Positions 18,818 through 27,249 of a stretch of 64,000 nucleotides of DNA are shown here, piece by piece. The notes under the pieces were generated by a model, which ran no database searches, was not told the DNA's origin, and saw nothing but the letters and a program-made list of their open reading frames with translations. Position 1 is the stretch's first letter, and the number at the start of each line of letters is the position of its first letter. A program made the position numbers and the translations under genes. The stretch is from JBCCJA01 sp039045975 (lineage in GTDB: Bacteria > Planctomycetota > Planctomycetia > Planctomycetales > Planctomycetaceae): contig JBCCJA010000009.1 in the NCBI GenBank assembly GCA_039045975.1, forward strand, positions 1 to 64,000, read 5' to 3'.

Positions 18818-19809
18818 GCCCCTTTTCCGCCCGACCGCGCCGCGTCGAAGACGTGTCGCAGCCGTGTGAACCAGCCGCCCAGCTTGCCGGCCAGCGTCTC
18901 GGCCGTGTCGTAACCCTCCGCCGTGAAGCGGCCCCAGACGAACGGGTCGGCGTCCGGACCGACCAATTCGTCCTCAGTCGTCAGGGCACAGGTCACCCCG
19001 GCCCGCCGCGCCGCGTCGGACAGCGTCCCGCCCGCGAACCCGGCCGAAACCGTGCCGTAGGGGAACGCGAACGCCGGATCGGTGACCCCGAATTTCTCCT
19101 CGAGCACCGCCCGGTTCAGCAGCAAATCTTCGAACAGCAGGTCGGGCTGCCCGCGGAAGTCGGCATGCGTGTGCGTGTGGCAGCCGAGGTCGACGAGCGG
19201 GTCCTCCGCCAACTGCCGCCCCTCCTCGGTCGTCATCGGACGCCAGGTGATCGACGGCACGCCGCCGGTCCCGGCCGACGGCCAATCGTCGTTCGGGAAC
19301 GCCCCCTGCCGGTCGAGATACGCCGTCGCGATGAAGACCGTCGCCGGGACCTCGTACTTCCGCAGGATCGGCAACGCGTCGCTGACGTTGTTCGCATACC
19401 CGTCGTCGAAGGTCACGACGAAGCTCGACCGCGGGATCGTCAGACCCAGCCGATGACGCGACAGAACGTCACCCAACGACAGCGGCGTCCAACCGCGGTC
19501 CAGCAGGCCGGCGATCTGACGCTCGAAACGGGCCGGCGTCACGTTCCACGTCGGGTGCGGCCCCTCGACCGGGACCCGCGCGACGCGGTGATACATCAAA
19601 ATGCCGAAACCCTCGCCGCAGGGCCCGAACACGCGGTTCAGCCAGCCGGCGAGCGGCCCGGCCGAACGGCTCTTCCAACGCCAAGCCGGTGAGTCGTTCG
19701 GCACCGGCAGGTCTCGCGGCGACAGGCGGCCGGGCGCGTCGGCCGGACGCACAACGGCGCCCGGCCGTGAGGCCGTATCGGACGTCTGTGTCTGGCTGAC
19801 TGGGGACAT
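18814..19809 (-). CDS. Polysaccharide deacetylase (NodB homology domain)
   Basis: A 331-residue carbohydrate esterase family 4 protein. The NodB domain begins at residue ~75 with MYHRV. It includes SFVVTFDDGYANN (catalytic and metal Asp pair), HTHTHADF (metal-binding H-x-x-x-H) and FAFPYGTVSAGF. The N-terminal 60 residues are hydrophilic and carry no obvious signal peptide, so the enzyme may act on cytoplasmic precursors or be exported another way. It would remove N-acetyl groups from the polymer or its building blocks, raising positive charge and adhesion. Both ends of the gene overlap or abut operon members. Confidence 0.88.
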   Translation of the reverse strand: MSPVSQTQTSDTASRPGAVVRPADAPGRLSPRDLPVPNDSPAWRWKSRSAGPLAGWLNRVFGPCGEGFGILMYHRVARVPVEGPHPTWNVTPARFERQIAGLLDRGWTPLSLGDVLSRHRLGLTIPRSSFVVTFDDGYANNVSDALPILRKYEVPATVFIATAYLDRQGAFPNDDWPSAGTGGVPSITWRPMTTEEGRQLAEDPLVDLGCHTHTHADFRGQPDLLFEDLLLNRAVLEEKFGVTDPAFAFPYGTVSAGFAGGTLSDAARRAGVTCALTTEDELVGPDADPFVWGRFTAEGYDTAETLAGKLGGWFTRLRHVFDAARSGGKGA

Positions 19810-19854
19810 GGTAGGGCTCGTCGTCGGGCGGCCCTCCCGGCCTGCAAATTCAGT

Positions 19855-20997
19855 CTAATGCGACGCGCGGGACAAAACCGCAGCCGCAAGCGTCCGGACG
19901 ATCAACACTACGTCACGAACCGGGCCCCGGCCCCCGAGATACCGCAGGTCCATCCGCATCCACTCGTCGAACGACACCCGCGATTTCCCGTCGACCTGCC
20001 AAATACACGTCAGCCCCGGCGTGATCCACCGCCGCCGCCGCTGCCAGGGCAGACACTCGGCCGCCTCCCGGCTGTCGAGCGGCCGCGGGCCGACGAGCGT
20101 CATCTCGCCCTTCAACACGTTCCACAGCTGCGGCAGTTCGTCCACACAGGTTTTCCGGAGTACCCGCCCGAGCGGCGTGATCCGCGGATCGTTCGTCATC
20201 TTGAACGCCGGGCCGTCCTGCTCGCTCATCGCGAGCAGTTCCCGCTTCCGCTCTTCCGCGTCGATGTACATCGAGCGGAACTTCGCGATCCGGAACCGAC
20301 GCCCCGCGAACCCGTCCCGTTGCTGGAAGAACAACGCCGGCCCAGGAGAAGTCAGCCGCACGAGCAGCCCGACGAGCAACAGAAACGGCCCGAGCAACAC
20401 CAGTCCGGCCGACGCACCGGCCACGTCGAGCGTCCGTTTCCAACCCGGCAGCGGCTCGAAGAACAGGTCGTCGACCGGCCGGACCTGATCTCGGTCGTGA
20501 CGGCGACGGTCAGGGTCGGCGTCCGGTCCGTCCGCCCCTTCGTCCGAGCCGTCGCCGTCCTCTCCGCCGCGGCCTTCGGCCGGCAGCGGGTGGGCGTAAT
20601 ACGTCACCTCCGGCAGCGGACGCACGGGGCAGTCGGCGAGTACCGAGTCGGTGAACGTCTTCGCGCCCGCCAGGTCGGTCCCCCACAAGATCACGCCGAC
20701 GCGGCCGCGGCTCATGCACCCGGCGTGGTCGGTCGCCCGCAAGCGGGTCAGCAGGTGCTCCGCGAACCGGAAGTCGGCCGGGATCAGCGTCTCGCGGGCA
20801 CGCGACGTGTCGAACGCCGCCAGGACGAAGCGGCCTTCGGTCCGGTCGGCCCGCATCACCTCGACGCGGACCAAGCGGTCGAAGCGGTCGACGTCGGGCA
20901 AGACGTCGGACGGACGCAGCAACTCCCGCCGGCGGAACAGCCGCGTCAGCAAATTCGTCGGGGCGGACGCCCCGTGCGGGTGGGTCGGACGGACCAT
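19855..20997 (-). CDS. Priming sugar transferase with degenerate N-terminal GGDEF-like domain
   Basis: A 380-residue protein. The C-terminal ~200 residues are a bacterial sugar transferase (WbaP/PglC type). They comprise KRTLDVAGASAGL with a membrane hairpin, FFQQRDGFAG, FRIAKFRSM, DPRITPLGRVLRKT, DELPQLWNVLKG and LVGPRPLDSREA. It attaches the first sugar phosphate to undecaprenyl phosphate. The N-terminal ~150 residues contain LLTRLRATDHAGCMSRGRVGVILWGT spaced like a GGDEF domain, but without GGDEF or the metal residues, so no cyclase activity is expected. An acidic linker (EDGDGSDEGADGPD) joins the two. The ATG overlaps the stop of the Wzz-like gene (ATGA). Confidence 0.88.
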   Translation of the reverse strand: MVRPTHPHGASAPTNLLTRLFRRRELLRPSDVLPDVDRFDRLVRVEVMRADRTEGRFVLAAFDTSRARETLIPADFRFAEHLLTRLRATDHAGCMSRGRVGVILWGTDLAGAKTFTDSVLADCPVRPLPEVTYYAHPLPAEGRGGEDGDGSDEGADGPDADPDRRRHDRDQVRPVDDLFFEPLPGWKRTLDVAGASAGLVLLGPFLLLVGLLVRLTSPGPALFFQQRDGFAGRRFRIAKFRSMYIDAEERKRELLAMSEQDGPAFKMTNDPRITPLGRVLRKTCVDELPQLWNVLKGEMTLVGPRPLDSREAAECLPWQRRRRWITPGLTCIWQVDGKSRVSFDEWMRMDLRYLGGRGPVRDVVLIVRTLAAAVLSRASH

Positions 20998-22709
20998 CAG
21001 CGGGGCACCTCGACGGGAGCTTCAGCAACCGACGCCCCGACCGGCTCGGCCGCGACCGGTTCCGGGGCCGCTTCGGCCCGTGGGGTCGAGACTTCCGCTG
21101 GCGTCACTTCGCCGTCGCCCTCCCGGACGACCTTCGCGGCGAACGGGAAGTCTTCGGGCAACTCGCCGGCCACCGGCGCGACGAGCGGCGCGAATTCGAG
21201 CAGCAGCGGCAGCGAGACCGCGCCCAGCAGGCCGAAGATCAGCCCGGCGGCGAGCACGAGCGGCTTCTTCGGCGCGACCGGCTTCTCCTGGAACGTCGGC
21301 TCTTGGAAGACGTTGACGTTCGAAATCGCCCGCTCGCCGCGGGCCTCATCGACGCGGGCCTGCTCGAACTTCAGGGCGTATTCGCGGTATTGCGTCGCGG
21401 CAACCTCGCGGTTCTGCGCGAGCTTCATCAGCCGCGGCTCCTCGGCGTTGAGCCGCTTCGATTCCTCGGCCAGCTCGGCCAGCTGCGTCCCGATCGCCGT
21501 CGAACGCGCCCGTAGCGAGTCCGCGACCGTTTGCTTCTGCAACAGATCGATCTCCAGCTGCAGCCGCGCCGGGCTCGGCCGCGACGTCTCCTGCACCTCG
21601 TCGACGACGAGCGCCGCCAGCCGGTCCTCCGCCTCCGCGATCTGACTGCGGACCTCGACGACCCGCGGGTGCCGTTCGGTGTACTTCAGCAGCAACTGAC
21701 TCTCGGTGACCTTCAGCGTCGAGATCTGTTTCCTCAGGTCGTCGGCGGCCGAGTTCGCGGCCCCGACGACCGTCTCGGCGACCTCCGACTCCGGCATGCG
21801 GGAGAGCATCGCGCGGATCGTCGCGATCTCCGCCTCGACGGCACTCAGCTGTTTTTCGGTATCGAGCCGGTCGGCCTCGAGCGTGACGACTTGCGCCTCG
21901 ATCGCGGCCCGGCGGCCCTCGATCGTGACGACCCCGAGGTCGTCGCGGGCCGCCGCGAGGGCTTCCGCGGCGGCGTCGAAGTCGTCCTTCAAAACCTCGG
22001 CCTGCTCCGCGAAGAACGCCTTCGAGCCGGCGATCTGGTTCACTTCGCGGTGCTTGCCTTGGAACGACCGGATCGCCTCCTCGGCGACCCGTTGGGCCAA
22101 TTGCGGACTGTCGGCCTCGACCGACAGCGTGATCACCGACGACTTCTCCGTCAGCCCCGTCTCGATCATCGAAGACAGCGCCCGAACCGCCTTCTCTTCC
22201 TCGGAGTACGAGTCACTCAGGCCGATCGCGTTCGTGACCGGATAAACCAGGCCCGACAGGCTCGGCAGCGGCAACGAAAAGCGGCCGGACGGTTGGCCGC
22301 CGTCGGCGTCTTCCTCGCCGGGGCGGGGCGGGAGCGGGCCCTCGTCCAAGATCGCGTCCGTGCCGAGCACGCCGACGATCTCTTCCAAGATCACCCGACT
22401 GGAGAGGACCTCCAGGATCGAATTCAGCTCGGTCTCCCGCGACTCGAGCACCGACAGCGTCTGGCTCGTCGTCGCGGTCGGGTCGAGGCCGACCGACTCG
22501 TCGCCGATCGCGACGAACAGTTTCGCCTGCGACTCGTACGTCCGCGGCGCGACCATCAGCCCCAGCACCGTCAGCGTCACCACGCCGGCAAGGAACCCGG
22601 CCGACAGCACACGCCTCCGCCACACGGCCGTGACGGCCTGATAGGCGAAGCCGAGTACCTCCGGGCGGCGGGCGGCCGACGGGGCGTCTTGGTCGGGCGG
22701 GGCGGTCAT
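20997..22709 (-). CDS. Wzz/GumC-type chain-length determinant protein
   Basis: A 570-residue inner-membrane polysaccharide co-polymerase. It has a first membrane helix at residues ~35-55, the periplasmic Wzz domain (YESQAKLFVAIGDES), and a long coiled coil at ~200-440 containing LLLKYTERHPRVVEV. A GNVR-like segment follows (ISNVNVFQEPTFQEKPVAPKKP), then the second membrane helix (VLAAGLIFGLLGAVSLP). The cytoplasmic tail is short and Glu/Pro-rich with no Walker A motif or tyrosine cluster, so this is a GumC-like protein without the BY-kinase. The ATG at 22709 follows a GAGG ribosome site; a GTG at 22751 is the alternative. Confidence 0.9.
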   Translation of the reverse strand: MTAPPDQDAPSAARRPEVLGFAYQAVTAVWRRRVLSAGFLAGVVTLTVLGLMVAPRTYESQAKLFVAIGDESVGLDPTATTSQTLSVLESRETELNSILEVLSSRVILEEIVGVLGTDAILDEGPLPPRPGEEDADGGQPSGRFSLPLPSLSGLVYPVTNAIGLSDSYSEEEKAVRALSSMIETGLTEKSSVITLSVEADSPQLAQRVAEEAIRSFQGKHREVNQIAGSKAFFAEQAEVLKDDFDAAAEALAAARDDLGVVTIEGRRAAIEAQVVTLEADRLDTEKQLSAVEAEIATIRAMLSRMPESEVAETVVGAANSAADDLRKQISTLKVTESQLLLKYTERHPRVVEVRSQIAEAEDRLAALVVDEVQETSRPSPARLQLEIDLLQKQTVADSLRARSTAIGTQLAELAEESKRLNAEEPRLMKLAQNREVAATQYREYALKFEQARVDEARGERAISNVNVFQEPTFQEKPVAPKKPLVLAAGLIFGLLGAVSLPLLLEFAPLVAPVAGELPEDFPFAAKVVREGDGEVTPAEVSTPRAEAAPEPVAAEPVGASVAEAPVEVPR

Positions 22710-22878
22710 CGTGTTCCTCGGCTCGGGCGGGGGGAATCCGCGCCGATTCACCCGAACCGTACGACACCCGCGGCGACACCTCCGGATCGCCCGGACGGTC
22801 GGAGGCGACCGGCCCGGCCGCGGGCGCGGTCGTGCCGGTCGCAGCGGTCGGAGGGCCGGCCCGGGATCGCGGCGGCGA

Positions 22879-24237
22879 TCAGAATGTTATCCCGCTCGCG
22901 AGCCCGAGGACGACGCCCTCCAGGAAATTCCGCTCCACGAACGCCGCGATCGCCTCCGCCTTCGTGAACTGCAACACGATCGTGTCGCCCGGACGGATGT
23001 AGAGCTTCTCCGACTTCTTCCGCTGCGACTGGTACAGGTCGACACGGATCGGCAGCGACCCGCCGTCAGGCAGCGGCCGCAGCACGATGACCTCGCTCGC
23101 CCCGGCCCGGACGTCTTTATTCAGCACCGACACGCCCGCGATGTTGTCGGCCGGGAAGCCCGTGTTCCGCAGCCCGTTCTGCACCAACGCCAACGCCTGC
23201 GGCACGTCGACGTCGTAATCCCGCGGCAACTGATACTGCCCCAGCCCGAGCAGCCCGCCGGTGTAGAACACGTCGGTCTGACGACCGTCGACGAACACGA
23301 TGTCGCCCTCTTCGAGCAGGACGTCCTCGGGCCCGAAGTTGACCGGCACGCCCGGCACCTCCCGCAGCGGGATCCGCAGCACGGTCGCGCCCGACACGTC
23401 GTGCGGCACGAACTGACGCACCGACGGGTGGGCCGCGACGACCGGCAGATCGGCCAGCGTCATCCCGCCCGCCGGGTGCGACTCGACGCCGCCGCCCCGG
23501 GTCGACCCGCGGCCCGTGCGGATCACGTACACGGCGTTCTCGGCGTTCGGCCCGGGCAGGCCGCCCGACTCGACAAGCGCGTGCAGCACGTCGTTCTCGT
23601 AGGCAGGCAGTTCAACGACGAACCCCGCGCCGCCGCGGTCGTCGTTAAACGTGGTATTCAGATCGGGCGCGTCGATACCGGTGTCGGGCCCGCCCTCGTC
23701 GCGGATCACGAGCACCCGCCGCGTCCGCGCGCTCACCAACGTCACGATGACCGGCACGCTCCCGGGCTCGGGCCGGATCAGCTCCAGCTCCTCCGAATAG
23801 AGCAGAAACAGCTTCGTCCGGACCTCGTCCAGCGACAGGCCGGCGACCTCGACCGTCCCCGCCTGCGGCAGCGTGATCGTCCCGTCGCGGTCGACCCCGA
23901 CCGGAAAACCCAGCGAAGGCCGGATCAGCCCCGACGGGTTCTGCGGCGACGGCGGCTGGACGCCGTCCTGGCCGAGGACGCCCTCGATGTAAATCCCGAG
24001 CGTGTCGCCCGCGTCGACGCGGTGCACTTCCGGTCGCTGTTGCCCGAGCAGCGCGAAGTTGATCGGCACCCGGCCCGTGCGGTCGGGCAGGCGGAACGTC
24101 TGCGGCAGCGTGTCGACCGGGACGCCGGTCAGCGGCCGGAACCCGGAACAGCCCGTCACCGCCGTCACACACATCACGCACGTGACCGTCGCCGACAGGC
24201 GGGCCGCGAGCAGACCGGCGGTGGATACGGGGCGCAT
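22879..24237 (-). CDS. Outer-membrane polysaccharide export lipoprotein (Wza/GumB type)
   Basis: A 452-residue exporter, first gene of the exopolysaccharide operon. The signal peptide ends in a lipobox (CVTAVTGC, Cys at ~30). The Poly_export domain is at residues ~70-190 (VDAGDTLGIYIEGVLGQ and VEVAGLSLDEVRTKLFLLY). Two SLBB-like domains follow, with LPAYENDVLHALVESGGLPG and LPRDYDVDVPQALAL. The end (RPGDTIVLQFTKAEAI) leads into a C-terminal membrane-spanning helix region. It forms the outer-membrane pore that works with the Wzz-like protein. The 168 bases between it and the divergent glycosyltransferase gene must hold the operon promoter; no consensus is evident. Confidence 0.9.
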   Translation of the reverse strand: MRPVSTAGLLAARLSATVTCVMCVTAVTGCSGFRPLTGVPVDTLPQTFRLPDRTGRVPINFALLGQQRPEVHRVDAGDTLGIYIEGVLGQDGVQPPSPQNPSGLIRPSLGFPVGVDRDGTITLPQAGTVEVAGLSLDEVRTKLFLLYSEELELIRPEPGSVPVIVTLVSARTRRVLVIRDEGGPDTGIDAPDLNTTFNDDRGGAGFVVELPAYENDVLHALVESGGLPGPNAENAVYVIRTGRGSTRGGGVESHPAGGMTLADLPVVAAHPSVRQFVPHDVSGATVLRIPLREVPGVPVNFGPEDVLLEEGDIVFVDGRQTDVFYTGGLLGLGQYQLPRDYDVDVPQALALVQNGLRNTGFPADNIAGVSVLNKDVRAGASEVIVLRPLPDGGSLPIRVDLYQSQRKKSEKLYIRPGDTIVLQFTKAEAIAAFVERNFLEGVVLGLASGITF

Positions 24238-24405
24238 CGCGATGATTCGGCGACGGCCCCGCGGGCCGCCTCCCGTTCGATCCGTTCGTTACAACCGGTC
24301 TATCTGTCATCATCGGCGAGGCGGCCGGCCCGCTTGAGCCGCGGCCACTTCGTGTGCGAAGGCACACAGTCCCGAAAGGACTTCGCGTCCGCCCCGCCGA
24401 CGGTC

Positions 24406-25179
24406 ATGATCCCCGCGATGAGCCTCGCGACGCCGATCTCCGCAAAAGTCGACGGCCCGTCCGGACGGGTCGCCCGCCCGAGCGTCATCGTGCCCGTCGG
24501 ACCCGGCGACCAATCGTGGCGGGCCCTTGCGGACGACCTGTCCGGCTGTGACCTCGCCGAGGTCGTCTTCGCGGCCGCCGATCCGATGCCGACCAATTTC
24601 CCCAGCCGCGTAGAGACCGCCGACGCGACGGTGACATGGACGGCGGGCCCGATCGGCCGCGGACGGCAGCTCAACGCCGGCGCCGCGACCGCCGACGGTG
24701 ACCTCTTGCTGTTCGTCCACGCCGACAGCCGCATCGGGCCGGCCGCCGTCGACGCGATCGCCGCCCGCGTCGACGCCGAGCCCGACACGCTGCACTTCCT
24801 CAGACTCCGTTTCGCGGCCGACGGGCCGGCGTCGGTCGGCTGGAACGAACGCGGGGCCCGCTTCCGCTCGGAACGGCTCGGGCTGCCCTTCGGCGACCAA
24901 TGCTTCGGGATGTCGCGGGCCCTGTTCGAACGGCTCGGCCGCTTCGACGAGACCTGCCGGTACGGCGAGGACCACCTCCTCGTCTGGGCCGCCCACCGCG
25001 CCGGCATCCCGGTCCGCGTCGTCGATGCTCCCGCCGCCGAAGTCGTCACCAGCGCCCGCCGCTACCGAGACTCCGGCTGGCTGCGGACGACCGCCAAACA
25101 CGTCGCCCTCACCGTCGCCCAGGCCGCACCCCAGCTCGCCATGCTCGCCCGCGACCGCCTCACGGGGCGACGGCCGTGA
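24406..25179 (+). CDS. TIGR04283-type glycosyltransferase
   Basis: A 257-residue GT2-like enzyme. Motifs are VIVPVGPGDQ, an AGPIGRGRQLNAGAA stretch characteristic of the TIGR04283 group, LLFVHADSRIG (DxD-like), the GLPFGDQCFGMSR loop and YGEDHLLVWAAHRAG. Members are named for arsenosugar biosynthesis because some lie beside arsenic methylation genes, but no arsM or arsS gene is present here. The stop overlaps the GTG of the next gene, its usual partner. The first ATG (24406) was chosen; a second in-frame ATG follows at 24418. Confidence 0.85.
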   Translation: MIPAMSLATPISAKVDGPSGRVARPSVIVPVGPGDQSWRALADDLSGCDLAEVVFAAADPMPTNFPSRVETADATVTWTAGPIGRGRQLNAGAATADGDLLLFVHADSRIGPAAVDAIAARVDAEPDTLHFLRLRFAADGPASVGWNERGARFRSERLGLPFGDQCFGMSRALFERLGRFDETCRYGEDHLLVWAAHRAGIPVRVVDAPAAEVVTSARRYRDSGWLRTTAKHVALTVAQAAPQLAMLARDRLTGRRP

Positions 25180-25895
25180 CCCCGTCCGAACGCACCGGCG
25201 TCGGCCTCGCGATCTTCGTCAAGACGCCCGGACTGTCGCCGCTGAAAACACGCCTCGCCGCCGACGTCGGACGCGAGACGGCCGACCGGTTCTACGAACT
25301 CTCACTGCGGGCGGTCGCGGCCGTCGCGGCCGCCGCGCGAGACCGCGGCACGCTCGCGCCCTACTGGGCCGTCGCCGAAGACGCCGCCCTCGACGACGAC
25401 CGCTGGGCCGAATTCGAGACGCTCTCGCAGGGCGAAGGGGAACTCGGCGAACGCATCGACACGGTCTATCGCCGACTGCTGTCGCGCCATCGGGCGGCGG
25501 TCCTCGTCGGGGCCGACATGCCCCACCTCCCGCTGGAAACGCTATCGCGGTTCGCCGCGATGGCCGACGGCGGAGAAACCGAATTCGCCATGCTCCCGGC
25601 CGACGACGGCGGTTTTGTGCTCTTCGCCGGCACCCGCGAAATCCCGACCGACGTCTGGCGCGACGTGCCGTACAGCGTCACGACGACGGCCGACCGCCTC
25701 CTCGACGAACTCGGCCCGCTCGGCCGGACCTACACCGAGCACCCGGCCTTCGACGTCGACGACGGCCCCTCGTTCCGCCGGCTCGCGTCGGTCACGAAAA
25801 AAGGCCTGCTCGACGAGCAGGCCGCCGTCATCGACTTCTGTCGCGACACGAACGAAATACGGCCCGTCGAAAAAAGCCCGAGCCGTCAGGCGTAG
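25176..25895 (+). CDS. TIGR04282-type (DUF2064) glycosyltransferase
   Basis: A 239-residue nucleotidyltransferase-like GT-A protein of the DUF2064/TIGR04282 group. Motifs are AIFVKTPGLSPLKTRLA at the N-terminus, VLVGADMPHLP (metal-binding aspartate), LPADDGGFVLFAG and VPYSVTTTADRLL. It is coupled by a GTGA overlap to the TIGR04283-type gene, a pairing seen in many bacteria. The role is unproven outside arsenosugar clusters and may be glycosylation of another acceptor. The last residues (SPSRQA and stop) are encoded by the left arm of a palindromic repeat, so the C-terminus has been replaced or extended by that element. Confidence 0.85.
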   Translation: MTPSERTGVGLAIFVKTPGLSPLKTRLAADVGRETADRFYELSLRAVAAVAAAARDRGTLAPYWAVAEDAALDDDRWAEFETLSQGEGELGERIDTVYRRLLSRHRAAVLVGADMPHLPLETLSRFAAMADGGETEFAMLPADDGGFVLFAGTREIPTDVWRDVPYSVTTTADRLLDELGPLGRTYTEHPAFDVDDGPSFRRLASVTKKGLLDEQAAVIDFCRDTNEIRPVEKSPSRQA

Positions 25896-25940
25896 GGAAT
25901 CTCGCGATCACGCCCCGACGCCTTACGGCTCGGGCTTTCG
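25871..25940. repeat. Palindromic element, AGCCCGAGCCGT family (likely bidirectional terminator)
   Basis: Inverted repeat with A-run and GGGCTTT edges. The left arm, 25871-25894, reads AAAAAGCCCGAGCCGTCAGG; the right arm, 25916-25940, ends CTTACGGCTCGGGCTTTCG. It separates two converging genes (DUF2064 and rpsN) and has the poly-A/poly-T flanks of a bidirectional terminator. The stop codon of the left gene lies inside it. Confidence 0.8.
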
Positions 25941-25958
25941 CGCGACCCTGCGGCCGGC

Positions 25959-26249
25959 CTACCAGCTCGCCTTACGCATGCCCGGGATCAGGCCGTCGAG
26001 GGCCATGTCGCGGAGCATGATCCGCGAGATCTGGAACTTCCGGTAATTGCCACGCATCCGCCCGGTCAGTTGGCAGTGCCGGCGGTACCGCGTCGGGCTG
26101 CCGTTGCGGGGCAGGGCGTCGAGCTTGAAGAGGAACTCGGGGTCGCCCGTCTTCTTGAACTCGGCCTTCAGGGCGGCCCGCTTGTCGGCGTACTTCGCCA
26201 TCAGCTTGGCGTTCCGCTTCATCTTTTCGATACGACCTTTGGACGCCAT
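25959..26249 (-). CDS. rpsN: 30S ribosomal protein S14
   Basis: A 96-residue ribosomal protein of the 30S head. It begins MASKGRIEKM and has RNAKLMAKYADKRAALK. Then come LDALPRNGSPTRYRRHC, GRMRGNYRKFQISR and the terminal LIPGMRKASW, the usual S14 end. It lacks the two CxxC pairs, so it is the zinc-independent (C-minus) form. It stands alone, not in the S10/spc operon. In-frame sequence upstream of 26249 is not S14-like. Confidence 0.96.
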   Translation of the reverse strand: MASKGRIEKMKRNAKLMAKYADKRAALKAEFKKTGDPEFLFKLDALPRNGSPTRYRRHCQLTGRMRGNYRKFQISRIMLRDMALDGLIPGMRKASW

Positions 26250-26433
26250 CTTGCCGCTCGCTGACTGGTTCCGCGTTCCGTGGCCGCGTATTGAGCGAAT
26301 TCGACGGCCATCCGTCAACCGTGCCCCACGCCGGGCCGTCGGGCTGCTGGACCCCTTTTCCGGCCGCTTTTATAGTCTCCCGCGCCGGGGCGACGCCGCT
26401 TTCCGGATCGCCGCAACCTGCCGCCGGGACGCC

Positions 26434-27249
26434 ATGAGTACCCCCGAACCGCCCCCCACCGACAACGCCCCGACGGCCGAACAGCTGCCGCCGACCGAGC
26501 TCGAGAAGCTCGTCGAGAAAGCCCAACCCTGGGCGTCGTCGTACGGCTGGATCGCCGGCATCGCGGTGGTCGTCGTGTTCGTCGCCGCGTTCGTGGTCCG
26601 CGGCCTCGTAACGAACGGCGGCGACCCCGCCGCCTGGGCCTCGCTCGACGACGCGTTGAGCGACTCCGCCGACGCCGTCGTCGGGCTCGACCGCGTCACC
26701 ACCGAATATGCCGGCTCGGAAGCGTCTCCCTGGTCACGGGTGATCGCCGCCGAGGCCCTGCTCGCCAAAGGGGTCGAGCAGCTCTTCACGAACCGGGCCG
26801 CCGCCGTCCAAGACCTTGACGACGCCAAGAGCCGCTTCGAAGCCCTCGCCGCCGACGCGCCCTTCGCCGACCTCCGCGAGCGGGCCCTGTTCGGCCTCGC
26901 GACGGCGACCGAAGCCCTCGCCGCCGACGCCGAAGACCTCGAACAGGCCCGCACGGCCTACGAACGGCTGCTGCAACTCAACCCGGCGACGCCGTACGCC
27001 GGCGTCGCGACCGAACGGGTCGAGGCGTTGAAAAAGGGCGACTCCGCCGAGTTTTACGCCTGGTTCGCCGAACAAGACCCGAAGCCGGCCCGCCTCCCGA
27101 GTCCGAGCGACCTGTCGATCGGCACGCCGACCGATCCCGTACTCGACCCGGCAGGCGGCTCCGCCGAAGGGCCCGACTTCGCCGACCTGATCGAGGGCGT
27201 CGAAGACTTCGAAGCCCCCGCCGACCCGCCGGCCGCCGAGGGCGAGTGA
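26434..27249 (+). CDS. Membrane-anchored TPR-like protein
   Basis: A 271-residue protein with a Pro-rich cytoplasmic N-terminus and one membrane helix at ~39-60 (WIAGIAVVVVFVAAFVV). A helical region with TPR-like repeats follows (residues ~95-190, e.g. ALFGLATATEALA, then ARTAYERLLQLNPATPYAG). The acidic, Pro-rich tail includes FADLIEGVEDFEAP. The layout resembles YfgM-type ancillary proteins of the Sec/BamB system, but that is only a resemblance in form. Its TGA overlaps the GTG of the RluA-type gene by 3 bases, so the two are co-expressed. Confidence 0.7.
   Translation: MSTPEPPPTDNAPTAEQLPPTELEKLVEKAQPWASSYGWIAGIAVVVVFVAAFVVRGLVTNGGDPAAWASLDDALSDSADAVVGLDRVTTEYAGSEASPWSRVIAAEALLAKGVEQLFTNRAAAVQDLDDAKSRFEALAADAPFADLRERALFGLATATEALAADAEDLEQARTAYERLLQLNPATPYAGVATERVEALKKGDSAEFYAWFAEQDPKPARLPSPSDLSIGTPTDPVLDPAGGSAEGPDFADLIEGVEDFEAPADPPAAEGE

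Noticed and set aside
22711..24405. An 822-codon plus-strand frame leading into the TIGR04283-type gene
   Set aside because: It is antisense to the Wza-type gene and low-complexity; homology begins only near 24406.
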